Shown here piece by piece: positions 1-6,476 of a DNA stretch of 7,787 nt. How positions within the stretch are numbered: position 1 is the first letter of the stretch; each line of letters starts with the position of its first letter. The notes under the pieces were generated by a model. It was not told the DNA's origin and did not search any database. It saw nothing but the letters and a program-made list of their open reading frames with translations. The DNA comes from Holosporales bacterium. Its GTDB lineage: Bacteria > Pseudomonadota > Alphaproteobacteria > RUG11792. The DNA lies in the NCBI GenBank assembly GCA_031281515.1, contig JAITFF010000032.1:1-7787 (forward strand). Direction: 5' to 3'. Both the position numbers and the translations under genes were made by a program.

Positions 1-37
1 GTGTAAACGAGATGCTCTACCACTGAGCCAATCGCCC
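1..37 (-). tRNA. tRNA-Val (anticodon TAC), 5' half only
   Basis: Read on the minus strand, this is the 5' part of a tRNA: acceptor strand GGGCGAT, T8-G9, D-stem GCTC with loop AGTGGTAGA and GAGC, then the anticodon stem TCTCG followed by the start of the loop TTTACAC, which places anticodon TAC (valine). The window edge cuts the gene inside the anticodon loop, so the variable loop, T-arm and 3' acceptor are not visible. It starts 32 nt after the hup stop codon on the same strand. A valine tRNA directly after hupB is a common alphaproteobacterial arrangement. I see no separate promoter in the short gap, so co-transcription with hup and processing is possible. Confidence 0.88.
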
Positions 38-69
38 CATCCCAAGCAATTCACTTTCTATTTTAAGGC

Positions 70-354
70 CTATTTCTTGATTCCGGCAACAGCATCTTTT
101 AGCTGCTTGCCAGGCTTAAACTTAGGAATGTTTCTGGCAGGGATCGTCATCGGTGCTTTCGTCTGCATATTCCGTCCCTCAGTGGCATTTCGATAGGTCG
201 TCTTAAAGGTTCCAAATCCGACCAACCTAATTTCCTCCCCCTTCGCTAGTTCATCCGTGACCGTATCGATGAACGCATTCAGCGCCCTCTCGGCCTCAAC
301 CTTCTTTAGCCCAGCGATACTCGCAATACTAGCAATCAAATCTACCCTATTCAT
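70..354 (-). CDS. hup: HU family DNA-binding protein, with Met at the arm-tip proline position
   Basis: This 94-residue protein is a normal-length member of the HU/IHF family: small dimeric nucleoid proteins that bend and compact DNA. The N-terminal helical dimer core starts MNRVDLIASIA. The conserved VGFGTF turn is at residues 45-50. The beta-arm follows, with GRN at 60-62, and the protein ends with the family's IPKFKPGKQLKDAV segment (76-89). The arm tip normally reads GRNPQTG with an intercalating proline. Here it reads GRNMQTK, with Met63 replacing Pro63 (codon at 166-168). An AGGGA ribosome site lies about 9 nt before the ATG, supporting this start. The gene lies in the tig-clpP-clpX-(lon)-hupB neighbourhood typical of alphaproteobacteria and has its own promoter upstream (399-427). 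HU rather than IHF is inferred from context and overall similarity. Confidence 0.93.
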   Translation of the reverse strand: MNRVDLIASIASIAGLKKVEAERALNAFIDTVTDELAKGEEIRLVGFGTFKTTYRNATEGRNMQTKAPMTIPARNIPKFKPGKQLKDAVAGIKK

Positions 355-398
355 ATCAACAATCCCTGCACACAGGACTCTTAACCAAGATCAGAATG

Positions 399-427
399 AT
401 GCTACTACCAATAAGAATACTAGTCAA
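399..427 (-). promoter_or_regulatory. Promoter for hup
   Basis: On the minus strand a -35 TTGACT (427 to 422, five of six matches to TTGACA) is separated by 17 nt from a -10 TAGCAT (404 to 399, four of six matches). Transcription would start near 392, giving a leader of about 38 nt before the hup ATG that contains the AGGGA ribosome site. The position, spacing and lack of a closer alternative fit an independent sigma70-type promoter for hup. Confidence 0.5.
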
Positions 428-662
428 ATATTTTTTCTATCTTGTAAAACTAATTTCCGCGCCTTCTTTCGGGGGTACGTAGGAATTTTGAATGGTAGAA
501 TCGACACAATTCATACTAGGAAAACCAAAAATCTCCTTATAAAATGATTCTTGTATTTGGTTTTCCTCAAACAGTCGAAGTATCGAATAGAAGTGACTTG
601 CATTACCCCATCAGATATAAGATGCACGAAAATGGCACCTAGATTCTACCTGCTCGAGAAAT
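428..662. other. Non-coding spacer between the exported-protein gene and hup
   Basis: No credible gene lies here. The short open frames on both strands lack ribosome sites and recognisable protein character. The contents I can name are the inverted repeat at 518-567 and the -35 edge of the hup promoter at its low-coordinate end. On the minus strand this is the 3' flank of the exported-protein gene. No standard terminator, meaning a GC-rich stem directly followed by a U-tract, is visible. Confidence 0.5.
518..567. repeat. Perfect 12-bp inverted repeat with 26-nt loop
   Basis: AGGAAAACCAAA at 518-529 is exactly complementary to TTTGGTTTTCCT at 556-567. The 26-nt loop can form a further AATC/GATT pairing (530-533 with 546-549). 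The stem lies about 95 nt beyond the stop codon of the exported-protein gene and is not followed by a U-tract on either strand, so it is not a textbook terminator. It could be a transcript-end stabilising hairpin, a protein-binding palindrome or a remnant of a small element; nothing seen here decides between these. Confidence 0.7.
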
Positions 663-1793
663 TCACTCGTCAGGTTTAGTTTTAATGAAAACTTCAAGTT
701 TCTTAGTGATTTTTTCGATACATGTGATTGCAGAAGAATCAGAGTCTTTGAGCTGTTTAAGGGCTTTAACGAGCCTGTCCCGTATTTTCTCAATTATACT
801 TAATATTACTTTCAGTTTATCCCTCACACTTTCCGAAGTGTCTGGAGAGTCAATTTGGCTTTTGATATCGGCGATTAACTGATTCACCGCTTCCACAAGA
901 GCATCTAGTTTTCGAAAACACGGTTTCTCCAATTTTTGCAGAGATTTGAGTATACCACCTAATTGTTGATGCAAAACGATCAGCAAAGAATGGGCAACCT
1001 GCCCTGGAGCACTGGATTTGAGGCCATCAAATTCCTTTATGGCAAGCGTCTTCCAATTATCTCCCTCTTTTCTTATCTCACCCGATTCCGTTGCAAACAT
1101 TAACTCGATTAATCTATTGAGAGACTCCAGATATTCCTTTTTCGTTAATGGAGTACCACTATCTAATACTGATAATTGCGAAAACAAACCACCATCCAGG
1201 AAAGTGCCGAAAGTGACCACAATATTAGCTTTCCTCCGCTGATATTCCCTAATGAGGCCTTCCAAAAGCGCTAGCAGCTCATCTATCTGGGACTGAATAT
1301 CCGCTTGTATATCGGCAGTTCCAGGACAAATAGTGTCTTTTAATATTGGCAAGAGTAAAGACACGTAGTCTGCCGCCGTAAAACCTTCACTAGTCATCAA
1401 GACTCGAAATTCTTCCAGAAAATCTTGCAGCTCATCTCGGAATTCCCAGATCAGGTCGAAATAAGGGTCTGGAGTAACTTTAGAACCACTGCTGTCAGGT
1501 TGGGCCTTTTTGGTGAGGGCCGCCACTTCTACTTTTACTTCATCAAGTTTCTTGACTATATTCCCTACCCCACCATTCCCTTCTTGATCCTCGTTTTCTT
1601 TTATTTGCTTTAACTTGTCTATTATTTCGTCAATTACGGTGTTTTCGGGTTTGCTACCAGTTGACGCTTTTTCCTTAAATTCGTCAGTAGCTGGTTTAGT
1701 ATGCTCGGATTCGTCAGCGATCGAGTTCTTTGCACATAGCGAATGGCAAGCCCAATACAACGCCATGATCAATGTGCAAAATAAGCCCTTCAT
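663..1793 (-). CDS. Exported helical protein of unknown function in the usual lon position
   Basis: I do not recognise a family for this 376-residue protein. The N-terminus is a signal peptide (MKG then a hydrophobic stretch to about residue 20, with likely cleavage after Ala21). Neither Cys16 nor Cys20 is in a proper lipobox, so a soluble exported product is more likely than a lipoprotein. Residues 28-110 are polar, rich in Lys, Glu, Ser and Gly, and probably partly disordered or coiled. The rest is mostly heptad-like helix, with the best coiled-coil stretches around 160-190 and 290-370. A short motif recurs as ADIQSQIDELL (164-174) and ADIKSQIDSPD (308-318). Three cysteines (156, 292, 358) remain after the signal. 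The gene lies between clpX and hup, where lon is normally found, but has no protease or ATPase motif. The ribosome site is weak. A secreted or periplasmic role, possibly at a host interface, is inference. Confidence 0.85.
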   Translation of the reverse strand: MKGLFCTLIMALYWACHSLCAKNSIADESEHTKPATDEFKEKASTGSKPENTVIDEIIDKLKQIKENEDQEGNGGVGNIVKKLDEVKVEVAALTKKAQPDSSGSKVTPDPYFDLIWEFRDELQDFLEEFRVLMTSEGFTAADYVSLLLPILKDTICPGTADIQADIQSQIDELLALLEGLIREYQRRKANIVVTFGTFLDGGLFSQLSVLDSGTPLTKKEYLESLNRLIELMFATESGEIRKEGDNWKTLAIKEFDGLKSSAPGQVAHSLLIVLHQQLGGILKSLQKLEKPCFRKLDALVEAVNQLIADIKSQIDSPDTSESVRDKLKVILSIIEKIRDRLVKALKQLKDSDSSAITCIEKITKKLEVFIKTKPDE

Positions 1794-1851
1794 TATCTTG
1801 TTGGAGCCCCACCGATGATATCGGGAAAGAAAAATGAATATATTTATGATT

Positions 1852-1857
1852 ATTATA
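1852..1857 (-). promoter_or_regulatory. Possible -10 element for the exported-protein gene
   Basis: A perfect TATAAT reads on the minus strand within a very AT-rich spacer, about 60 nt before the ATG at 1793. No convincing -35 is present at 16-18 nt; only a T-rich tract lies there. In such AT-rich DNA a chance match is quite possible. If it is used, transcription would begin near 1845. Confidence 0.3.
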
Positions 1858-1871
1858 AATTTAAAATCATT

Positions 1872-1897
1872 AAAAAAATATTAAGCAATTTAATTGC
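1872..1897 (-). terminator. Weak candidate terminator after clpX
   Basis: On the minus strand GCAAT-TAA-ATTGC (1897 to 1885) forms a 5-bp hairpin, followed after 6 nt by seven consecutive T (1878 to 1872). It lies about 50 nt beyond the clpX stop codon and would separate clpX from the exported-protein gene. The stem is short and AT-rich and the U-tract is displaced, so this is a low-confidence call. Confidence 0.3.
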
Positions 1898-1949
1898 AGC
1901 TTCTAATTCGACTAATGATCGTTAATATTTTGCCATATTCCAGATAATA

Positions 1950-3194
1950 TCATGCAGCACAGTCGTTTAATACCACTGTCGGAGGAGATTTTTTAGTGAC
2001 CACCTCCTTATCGAGGATAACCTCCATAGCATCCGGGTTATCTGGAATCTCGAACATCAGGTCAGTGAGGATGTTTTCCACGATAGAGCGAAGTCCCCTG
2101 GCCCCGGTCTTCTTCTCGATCGCCTGACGTACGACCTCTTTCATTGCATCATCTTTGAACGTCAACTTTACGTCGTTCATGTCGAAAAGGCTCGCATACT
2201 GCTTTAAGATCGCATCCTTTGGCTCTGTCAGTACCCTCAGTAAATCATCTTCCTTGAGATCTTCGAGAGTCGCCACGACCGGTAATCTCCCGACAAATTC
2301 TGGAATAAGTCCAAATTTCAGTAGATCTTCTGTTTCGATTTCCTTGAACAGCTCTCCAACTCTTCTATCCTCGGATTTTTCCACATCGGCACCAAACCCT
2401 ATGCCAGTTTTTTTCCCGCGAGCCGCTATGATCTTCTCGAGTCCACAAAATGCTCCGCCGCAGATAAATAATATATTCGTCGTATCGATTTGCAGAAAAT
2501 CTTGCTGAGGATGCTTCCGCCCTCCTTGTGGAGGGACAAAAGCGACCGTTCCCTCGATGACCTTCAAAAGAGCCTGCTGAACACCTTCTCCAGATACATC
2601 TCGCGTAATCGATGGATTTTCCGATTTCCTCGTTATTTTATCGACTTCATCGATATATACTATACCGCGTTGGGCTTTTTCGACGTCGAAATCGGCTACC
2701 TGTAGCAAATTCAGAATGATGTTCTCGACATCCTCCCCGACGTATCCGGCCTCCGTTAGAGAAGTAGCGTCTGCCATAGCGAATGGAACATCTATGCATT
2801 TCGCCAATGTTCTGGCCAATAATGTCTTGCCAGAACCAGTCGGTCCGATCAATAGGACATTAGACTTCGCGATGTTGACATCCGGATATTTGCTAGATTT
2901 ACGTTCCAATCTTTTATAGTGGTTATAGACAGCAACCGACAGAGTCTTCTTCGCTTTTTCTTGGCCGATTACATGTTCATTTAATTTTCTGAATATCTCT
3001 GATGGAGTTAGGAAGCTGCCCGCGCCATCCCCCCTCGCCTCCAATGCTTCTTTTTTGATTACATCTGAGCAAAGCGATATACATTCATCGCAAATAAAGG
3101 CCGTTACACCAGCTATTAACTTCTTGACCTCGTTCTGAGATTTACCGCAAAACGAGCAGAACAGGACCTCATCCTTAGCTGAATTAACGGACAT
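1950..3194 (-). CDS. clpX: ClpX, ATP-dependent unfoldase subunit of ClpXP
   Basis: This 414-residue cytoplasmic AAA+ protein forms the hexameric ring that recognises tagged substrates, unfolds them and passes them into ClpP. The N-terminal zinc-binding domain has Cys13, Cys16, Cys35 and Cys38. Walker A is GPTGSGKT (117-124), the central pore loop is GYVG (150-153), and Walker B is IVYIDE (178-183). The RKH loop is at 226-228, the IGF loop that docks onto ClpP at 265-267, a likely arginine finger at Arg303 in the EFVGRLP motif, and sensor 2 is GARGLR (364-369). All key residues are present and the length is normal for the family. It follows clpP by 88 nt on the same strand. That gap contains a T6 tract but no clear terminator or promoter, so it is probably read from the tig/clpP transcript, with an internal promoter not excluded. 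An AGG site lies upstream of the ATG. Lon is not encoded downstream as it usually is. Confidence 0.98.
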   Translation of the reverse strand: MSVNSAKDEVLFCSFCGKSQNEVKKLIAGVTAFICDECISLCSDVIKKEALEARGDGAGSFLTPSEIFRKLNEHVIGQEKAKKTLSVAVYNHYKRLERKSSKYPDVNIAKSNVLLIGPTGSGKTLLARTLAKCIDVPFAMADATSLTEAGYVGEDVENIILNLLQVADFDVEKAQRGIVYIDEVDKITRKSENPSITRDVSGEGVQQALLKVIEGTVAFVPPQGGRKHPQQDFLQIDTTNILFICGGAFCGLEKIIAARGKKTGIGFGADVEKSEDRRVGELFKEIETEDLLKFGLIPEFVGRLPVVATLEDLKEDDLLRVLTEPKDAILKQYASLFDMNDVKLTFKDDAMKEVVRQAIEKKTGARGLRSIVENILTDLMFEIPDNPDAMEVILDKEVVTKKSPPTVVLNDCAA

Positions 3195-3282
3195 ATAAAA
3201 TGAACCTAGGCAATGAAAATACCCACTTTAAAGCCTCATCCTGACACAATCCACTGAAAAAACCATTAACGTCGCCCCGCCT

Positions 3283-3873
3283 TTACGGCCTCCTATCAAT
3301 AATTTGATCGATGAGGCCGAATTTCAGGGCCTCATCGGTTGACATAAATTTGTCTCTCTCCATGGCCGTGTTAATCGTCTCGATGTTTTGCCCGGTCATC
3401 GCCGCGTATATAGCATTGAGTCTTTCCCTTAGATTTAAAATCTCTCTGGCATGGATCTCGATGTCAGTCGCCTGCCCGCGAGCTCCACCAGAAGGTTGAT
3501 GGATCATGATCCTTGAATTGGGAAGAGAGAACCGCTTCCCCTTCGCTCCGGCGCACAGCAAAAGGGATCCGGCCGAACAGGCTTGGCCAATGCAGAGGGT
3601 AGAAACATCGCATTTAATATAATTCATGGTATCTAGAATCGACAGGGCAGAAGTTACAACGCCACCCGGGGAGTTTATATAAAAATTAATATCTTGGGAT
3701 GAATTTTCCGATTCGAGAAACAGTAGCTGGGCACACACGATTGATGCAACATCATCATCGATACCACCCGTCAAGAAGACAATCCTTTCCTTCAGAAGTC
3801 TCGAATATATATCGTAAGACCTCTCGCCTCGGCTCGTCTGTTCGACGACGATTGGGACAAAACCAGACATCAT
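3283..3873 (-). CDS. clpP: ClpP, serine protease subunit of ClpXP
   Basis: This 196-residue protein is the ATP-dependent protease core, which assembles as a double heptameric chamber and degrades polypeptides fed by ClpX. The catalytic triad is visible as Ser100 in GQACSAGS, His125 in MIHQP, and Asp174 in ERDKFMS. The oxyanion glycines of INSPGG (66-71) are present. The active-site stretch differs slightly from the common GQAASMG, with Cys99 before the serine and Ala101 after it. There are two adjacent start codons (ATGATG). The GGAG ribosome site at 3879-3882 is 5 nt from the first and 8 nt from the second, so translation may begin at Met2 (3870). The gene begins 14 nt after the tig stop, indicating one operon. 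It lacks a long propeptide. Confidence 0.98.
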   Translation of the reverse strand: MMSGFVPIVVEQTSRGERSYDIYSRLLKERIVFLTGGIDDDVASIVCAQLLFLESENSSQDINFYINSPGGVVTSALSILDTMNYIKCDVSTLCIGQACSAGSLLLCAGAKGKRFSLPNSRIMIHQPSGGARGQATDIEIHAREILNLRERLNAIYAAMTGQNIETINTAMERDKFMSTDEALKFGLIDQIIDRRP

Positions 3874-3887
3874 ATAAGCTCCATAAA

Positions 3888-5261
3888 CTAATCCGCGGCA
3901 GCATCGGCCGGGGAATCCTCCGTACCATCATCACCTTCGTATTCGCCTTCCTCACTGAGAAGATTCCTTACGAGTTCTTCAGTTTCTTCCATCGTTTTCT
4001 CGACATCATTCGTCTTCGCCTTCGTCATCAGAAAGTCAATGACCTTTCTCTCTATTATTTCAGCCTTCTTGAAAGCGACGGCATTGGGATTCTTCACGTA
4101 AAAATCCGTTATCTCCTTGGCGTATTGCGGAGATCTGTTGATCTCTTCCATGATGGCGTCCTGCAAATCACGTTGTAAAACGACGATGTTATTCTCCTTC
4201 GCAATCCTATTCAAAACATATCCCAATACGACTCGTTTTTTAATGACATCGGCATACTCGGTAGCAAGCTCTTCATCTGACTCCAATTTCTGTTTCTGCC
4301 CGGTCCTTTTCTCTTCCTCCGCCGCATCCCTCTTGATTTCAGCCAGCAAATTTTTCGTTTCATAATCGAAAATACTTTGTGGCACATCAAAATCGTACTG
4401 ATCGCCCAGGTATTCGAGAATCTGACTCTTATGATACAGGAACGCGGTGTTAATGATGCCCAGTTCTAACCCTTTCCTTACCTCAGCATCGAAACCGGCG
4501 AGATCATCAATTCCCTTCAGTTTTGCAATTTCGTCGATAGACAATCCATCGATCGGACATCTGATAGATTTTATCGTGAACTTACATTTTAGATTATCCT
4601 GATTGTTGTTCACAAAGTCGAAACTCTCTCCAGCCTTTTTGCCGAGAAAATTACCGAGGAGATCGGCGTTTTCCCCGAATTCTTCAGGGATTAGTATCTT
4701 ATTTTGGAAGCTCTTCTTTTTGCTATCCACATTACTATTATGAAATTTTGCGACGTATGTAACCTCGTCTCCACGCCGTATCTCGCGATCCTCCGGGGCT
4801 TTCTCGAAAACTGGAATGAGCCTCAGATAATTATCCCGCGCCTCTCTCACGACGTCGTCCGAGATCTTTGGGACAATCCTCGTTACCTCGCATTCAAACG
4901 GCTTCAGTTCGAAAGAGGGAGAGGTTTCGACGACAAACGTGACCGAAACATTCTTTCCCGGCTCATAATTATTCTCGAATCGATAAACGGGAGTGGCCGC
5001 GAGGTCGGTTCCTGAAAGCCGATGTACACATTCATCACAGGCCCTAGCAATCAATGCATCAAAGGCATCTTTAACAACACTACCGCCTACGCTATTTCGA
5101 ACGATATCGAGCGGGACGTGTCCAGGTCTGAATCCGTGCATCCGGAAAGTCTTCGCCTTTTCTTCGACGCGCCTGTTTATCTCATCCTCTATCTCTAGAG
5201 ATTCAAAAACTACCCTGAATTCATGCCGCAGCTTATCGGAAACAACGTTCTCGAAAATCAT
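3888..5261 (-). CDS. tig: Trigger factor, ribosome-associated chaperone
   Basis: This 457-residue protein binds near ribosomal protein L23 at the exit tunnel and shields nascent chains. The N-terminal ribosome-binding domain carries the signature GFRPGHVP (43-50). A central FKBP-like region spans roughly 155-245, but only its outline is kept. GDEV (164-167) and GKKAGE (207-212) fit the family, while the usual F-x-GG and IPGFE-type motifs are not recognisable, so peptidyl-prolyl isomerase activity is doubtful. The helical C-terminal chaperone domain follows, including a VPQSIFDYE motif (293-301) and the arm helix KKRVVLGYVLNRIAKE (341-356). The protein ends in a very acidic tail (from about 437), a frequent trait in alphaproteobacterial trigger factors. 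AAAGGA 9 nt before the ATG supports the start. It heads the tig-clpP-clpX cluster. Confidence 0.97.
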   Translation of the reverse strand: MIFENVVSDKLRHEFRVVFESLEIEDEINRRVEEKAKTFRMHGFRPGHVPLDIVRNSVGGSVVKDAFDALIARACDECVHRLSGTDLAATPVYRFENNYEPGKNVSVTFVVETSPSFELKPFECEVTRIVPKISDDVVREARDNYLRLIPVFEKAPEDREIRRGDEVTYVAKFHNSNVDSKKKSFQNKILIPEEFGENADLLGNFLGKKAGESFDFVNNNQDNLKCKFTIKSIRCPIDGLSIDEIAKLKGIDDLAGFDAEVRKGLELGIINTAFLYHKSQILEYLGDQYDFDVPQSIFDYETKNLLAEIKRDAAEEEKRTGQKQKLESDEELATEYADVIKKRVVLGYVLNRIAKENNIVVLQRDLQDAIMEEINRSPQYAKEITDFYVKNPNAVAFKKAEIIERKVIDFLMTKAKTNDVEKTMEETEELVRNLLSEEGEYEGDDGTEDSPADAAAD

Positions 5262-5312
5262 AAAAATTTGTCCTTTATTATTAAAGTGGATGAATCGTAG
5301 AACTTTACAAGG

Positions 5313-5341
5313 ATGGTACCAGAAGTAACTGCGAGAATCAA
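5313..5341 (-). promoter_or_regulatory. Candidate promoter for the tig-clpP-clpX operon
   Basis: On the minus strand TTGATT (5341 to 5336) and TACCAT (5318 to 5313) are 17 nt apart, each matching four of six consensus bases. Transcription would start near 5306, leaving a leader of about 45 nt that contains the AAAGGA ribosome site. The operon could also be reached by readthrough from the tRNA-His/tRNA-Thr unit upstream. No sigma32-type heat-shock promoter was evident. Confidence 0.35.
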
Positions 5342-5404
5342 GGGATCTGAAGAGGATGTTTAGTTAGGTGAAAATTAACTCAGACGCCTCCCAAAGGCAA
5401 AAAA

Positions 5405-5480
<76 letters not shown>

Positions 5481-5501
5481 GTTCCGCTCAAAAAAAACGG
5501 T

Positions 5502-5579
5502 TGGGGCGAGTGATCGGAATCGAACCGACGACCTCTAGAGCCACAATCTAGCGCTCTAACCAACTGAGCTACACCCGCC
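5502..5579 (-). tRNA. tRNA-His (anticodon GTG)
   Basis: This is a complete cloverleaf on the minus strand. Anticodon stem CTAGA/TCTAG encloses the loop TTGTGGC, giving GTG. Acceptor GCGGGTG pairs with CACTCGC with wobble. The histidine-specific extra G at position -1 is encoded at 5579, opposite discriminator C73, followed by CCA. The T-arm is GGTTCGATTCC. It is transcribed from the promoter at 5591-5620, just upstream, together with tRNA-Thr. Confidence 0.97.
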
Positions 5580-5590
5580 ATTAGTGTCTA

Positions 5591-5620
5591 ATTATTTCAT
5601 TGGAACCTCGCTATTGTCAA
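5591..5620 (-). promoter_or_regulatory. Strong promoter for tRNA-His / tRNA-Thr
   Basis: On the minus strand a perfect -35 TTGACA (5620 to 5615) lies 18 nt before AATAAT (5596 to 5591, five of six matches). The predicted start, near 5584, is only a few nucleotides before the mature 5' end of tRNA-His, as expected for a stable-RNA promoter. It is divergent from the promoter at 5685-5714. Confidence 0.75.
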
Positions 5621-5684
5621 CGACATACAATCCTGAGGCAATTGGTCCACTCTCGACTCATTGCAGCAGTTCAAGAGGCTTTTG

Positions 5685-5714
5685 TTGACACATATCGCGG
5701 AGGTTTGGTATTCT
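5685..5714 (+). promoter_or_regulatory. Promoter for tRNA-Leu(TAA), perhaps also rpmI-rplT
   Basis: A perfect TTGACA (5685-5690) and a TATTCT -10 (5709-5714) are 18 nt apart. A TG dinucleotide one base before the -10 makes it an extended -10. The predicted start near 5721 is about 9 nt before tRNA-Leu at 5730. No other clear promoter is seen before rpmI, so readthrough past the T8 tract at 5833-5840 may supply the ribosomal-protein genes. Confidence 0.7.
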
Positions 5715-5729
5715 CTAGACTTGTGATGA

Positions 5730-5814
5730 GCCTGCTTGGTGGAATTGGTAGACACAACAGACTTAAAATCTGTCGCCTTCTGGCATGCCGGTTCGAGTCC
5801 GGCAGCGGGTACCA
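5730..5814 (+). tRNA. tRNA-Leu (anticodon TAA)
   Basis: This is a class II tRNA with the leucine D-arm signature GTGGAATTGGTAGACAC. The anticodon stem ACAGA/TCTGT encloses CTTAAAA, giving TAA. A long variable arm follows, then the T-arm GCCGG-TTCGAGT-CCGGC, acceptor GCCTGCT/AGCGGGT with wobbles, discriminator A and an encoded CCA. Reading frames antisense to this gene look protein-like but are artefacts. Confidence 0.97.
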
Positions 5815-5818
5815 CGTT

Positions 5819-5840
5819 CCGGCCGGTTCCGGTTTTTTTT
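5819..5840 (+). terminator. Short GC hairpin with T8 tract before rpmI
   Basis: CCGG (5819-5822) and CCGG (5829-5832) can pair around a 6-nt loop and are followed directly by eight T (5833-5840). The four-pair stem is short for an efficient terminator. Its position between tRNA-Leu and rpmI suits either partial termination after the tRNA or an attenuator-like control on ribosomal-protein expression. The self-complementary CCGGCCGG core allows alternative pairings. Confidence 0.4.
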
Positions 5841-5856
5841 CTTTGGTCATGGCGTT

Positions 5857-6051
5857 ATGAAGTTGAAGACGAAAAGTAGCGCAAAAAAACGGTTTCGTTT
5901 TACGGCGACTGGGGCAGTGAAGATGGCTCAGTGTGGCAAGCGGCACAATATGCGTAAGAGAGGAAGTAGGATGCTGAGGAATGCTCGCGGGATGACATTA
6001 ATGCATCCCAGTGATGCGAAAAAGGTTGCGGCCTTTTATTTCCATGTCTAA
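5857..6051 (+). CDS. rpmI: Ribosomal protein L35 (bL35)
   Basis: This 64-residue basic protein of the large ribosomal subunit starts MKLKTKSSAKKRFRFTATG and contains the family's GKRHNM segment. Length and composition are typical. The open frame extends upstream through tRNA-Leu, but the family's N-terminus fixes the start at 5857. No clear Shine-Dalgarno site precedes it. An ATG at 5849 opens a three-codon frame (ATG GCG TTA) whose TGA overlaps the rpmI start as ATGA. rplT follows after 23 nt in the usual pair. infC is not directly upstream; a tRNA gene is there instead. Confidence 0.96.
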   Translation: MKLKTKSSAKKRFRFTATGAVKMAQCGKRHNMRKRGSRMLRNARGMTLMHPSDAKKVAAFYFHV

Positions 6052-6074
6052 GGAAGAGGAGAGATCATACAAGT

Positions 6075-6446
6075 ATGGCACGTGTTAAAAGAGGGCTTAC
6101 AGCCCACGCTCGGCATAAGAAGGTTCTCTCTGCGGCCAAAGGGTTCCGCGGTAGGTCATCGAAGTGTTTCAGGCCAGCCCTGGAAAGGCTAGAAAGATCG
6201 TGGCAGTATGCGTACCGCGATCGGAAGGTTAAGAAGAGGGATTTTCGAGGCCTTTGGATTCAGAGGATTAATGCCGCCGTTCGTGAACTAGGCCTAAAAT
6301 ATTCGACGTTCATTAACGGGTTGGCGAAGGCCAAAATCGAAATCGATAGAAAGATTCTCGCGAAGTTGGCGGTTGAAGATCGAGCTGCCTTCAATTCCAT
6401 CGTAGCGCAGGTTAAGAAGGGAATTGAGTCCACTGCTAACAATTAA
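6075..6446 (+). CDS. rplT: Ribosomal protein L20 (bL20)
   Basis: This 123-residue protein binds 23S rRNA early in large-subunit assembly, and in several bacteria it represses its own operon. The conserved blocks are MARVKRG at the N-terminus, QYAYRDRKVKKRDFRGLWI (44-62), QRINAAVRELG (63-73) and FINGLAKAKIEIDRKILA (79-96). Residues about 29-43 (SKCFRPALERLERSW) are less conserved than usual. A strong purine-rich site, GGAAGAGGAGAG, lies about 12 nt before the ATG. It is co-transcribed with rpmI. pheS/pheT do not follow; tRNA genes do. Confidence 0.98.
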   Translation: MARVKRGLTAHARHKKVLSAAKGFRGRSSKCFRPALERLERSWQYAYRDRKVKKRDFRGLWIQRINAAVRELGLKYSTFINGLAKAKIEIDRKILAKLAVEDRAAFNSIVAQVKKGIESTANN

Positions 6447-6476
6447 GCCTGCTGTTGTATATCCCTAAAAAAGCGA

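Noticed and set aside
257..547. Plus-strand 96-codon open frame over hup and the spacer
   Set aside because: The first third is antisense to hup and the rest covers the hup promoter and part of the inverted repeat; there is no ribosome site.
3699..4178. Plus-strand 159-codon open frame across the clpP/tig junction
   Set aside because: It is a shadow of two well-conserved genes on the other strand, and its translation has no family resemblance.
5597..5946. Minus-strand open frames with a protein-like start (AAGLEPACQKATDFKSV and similar)
   Set aside because: They are antisense to tRNA-Leu(TAA), its promoter and rpmI. This peptide pattern is a known artefact of translating tRNA genes backwards.
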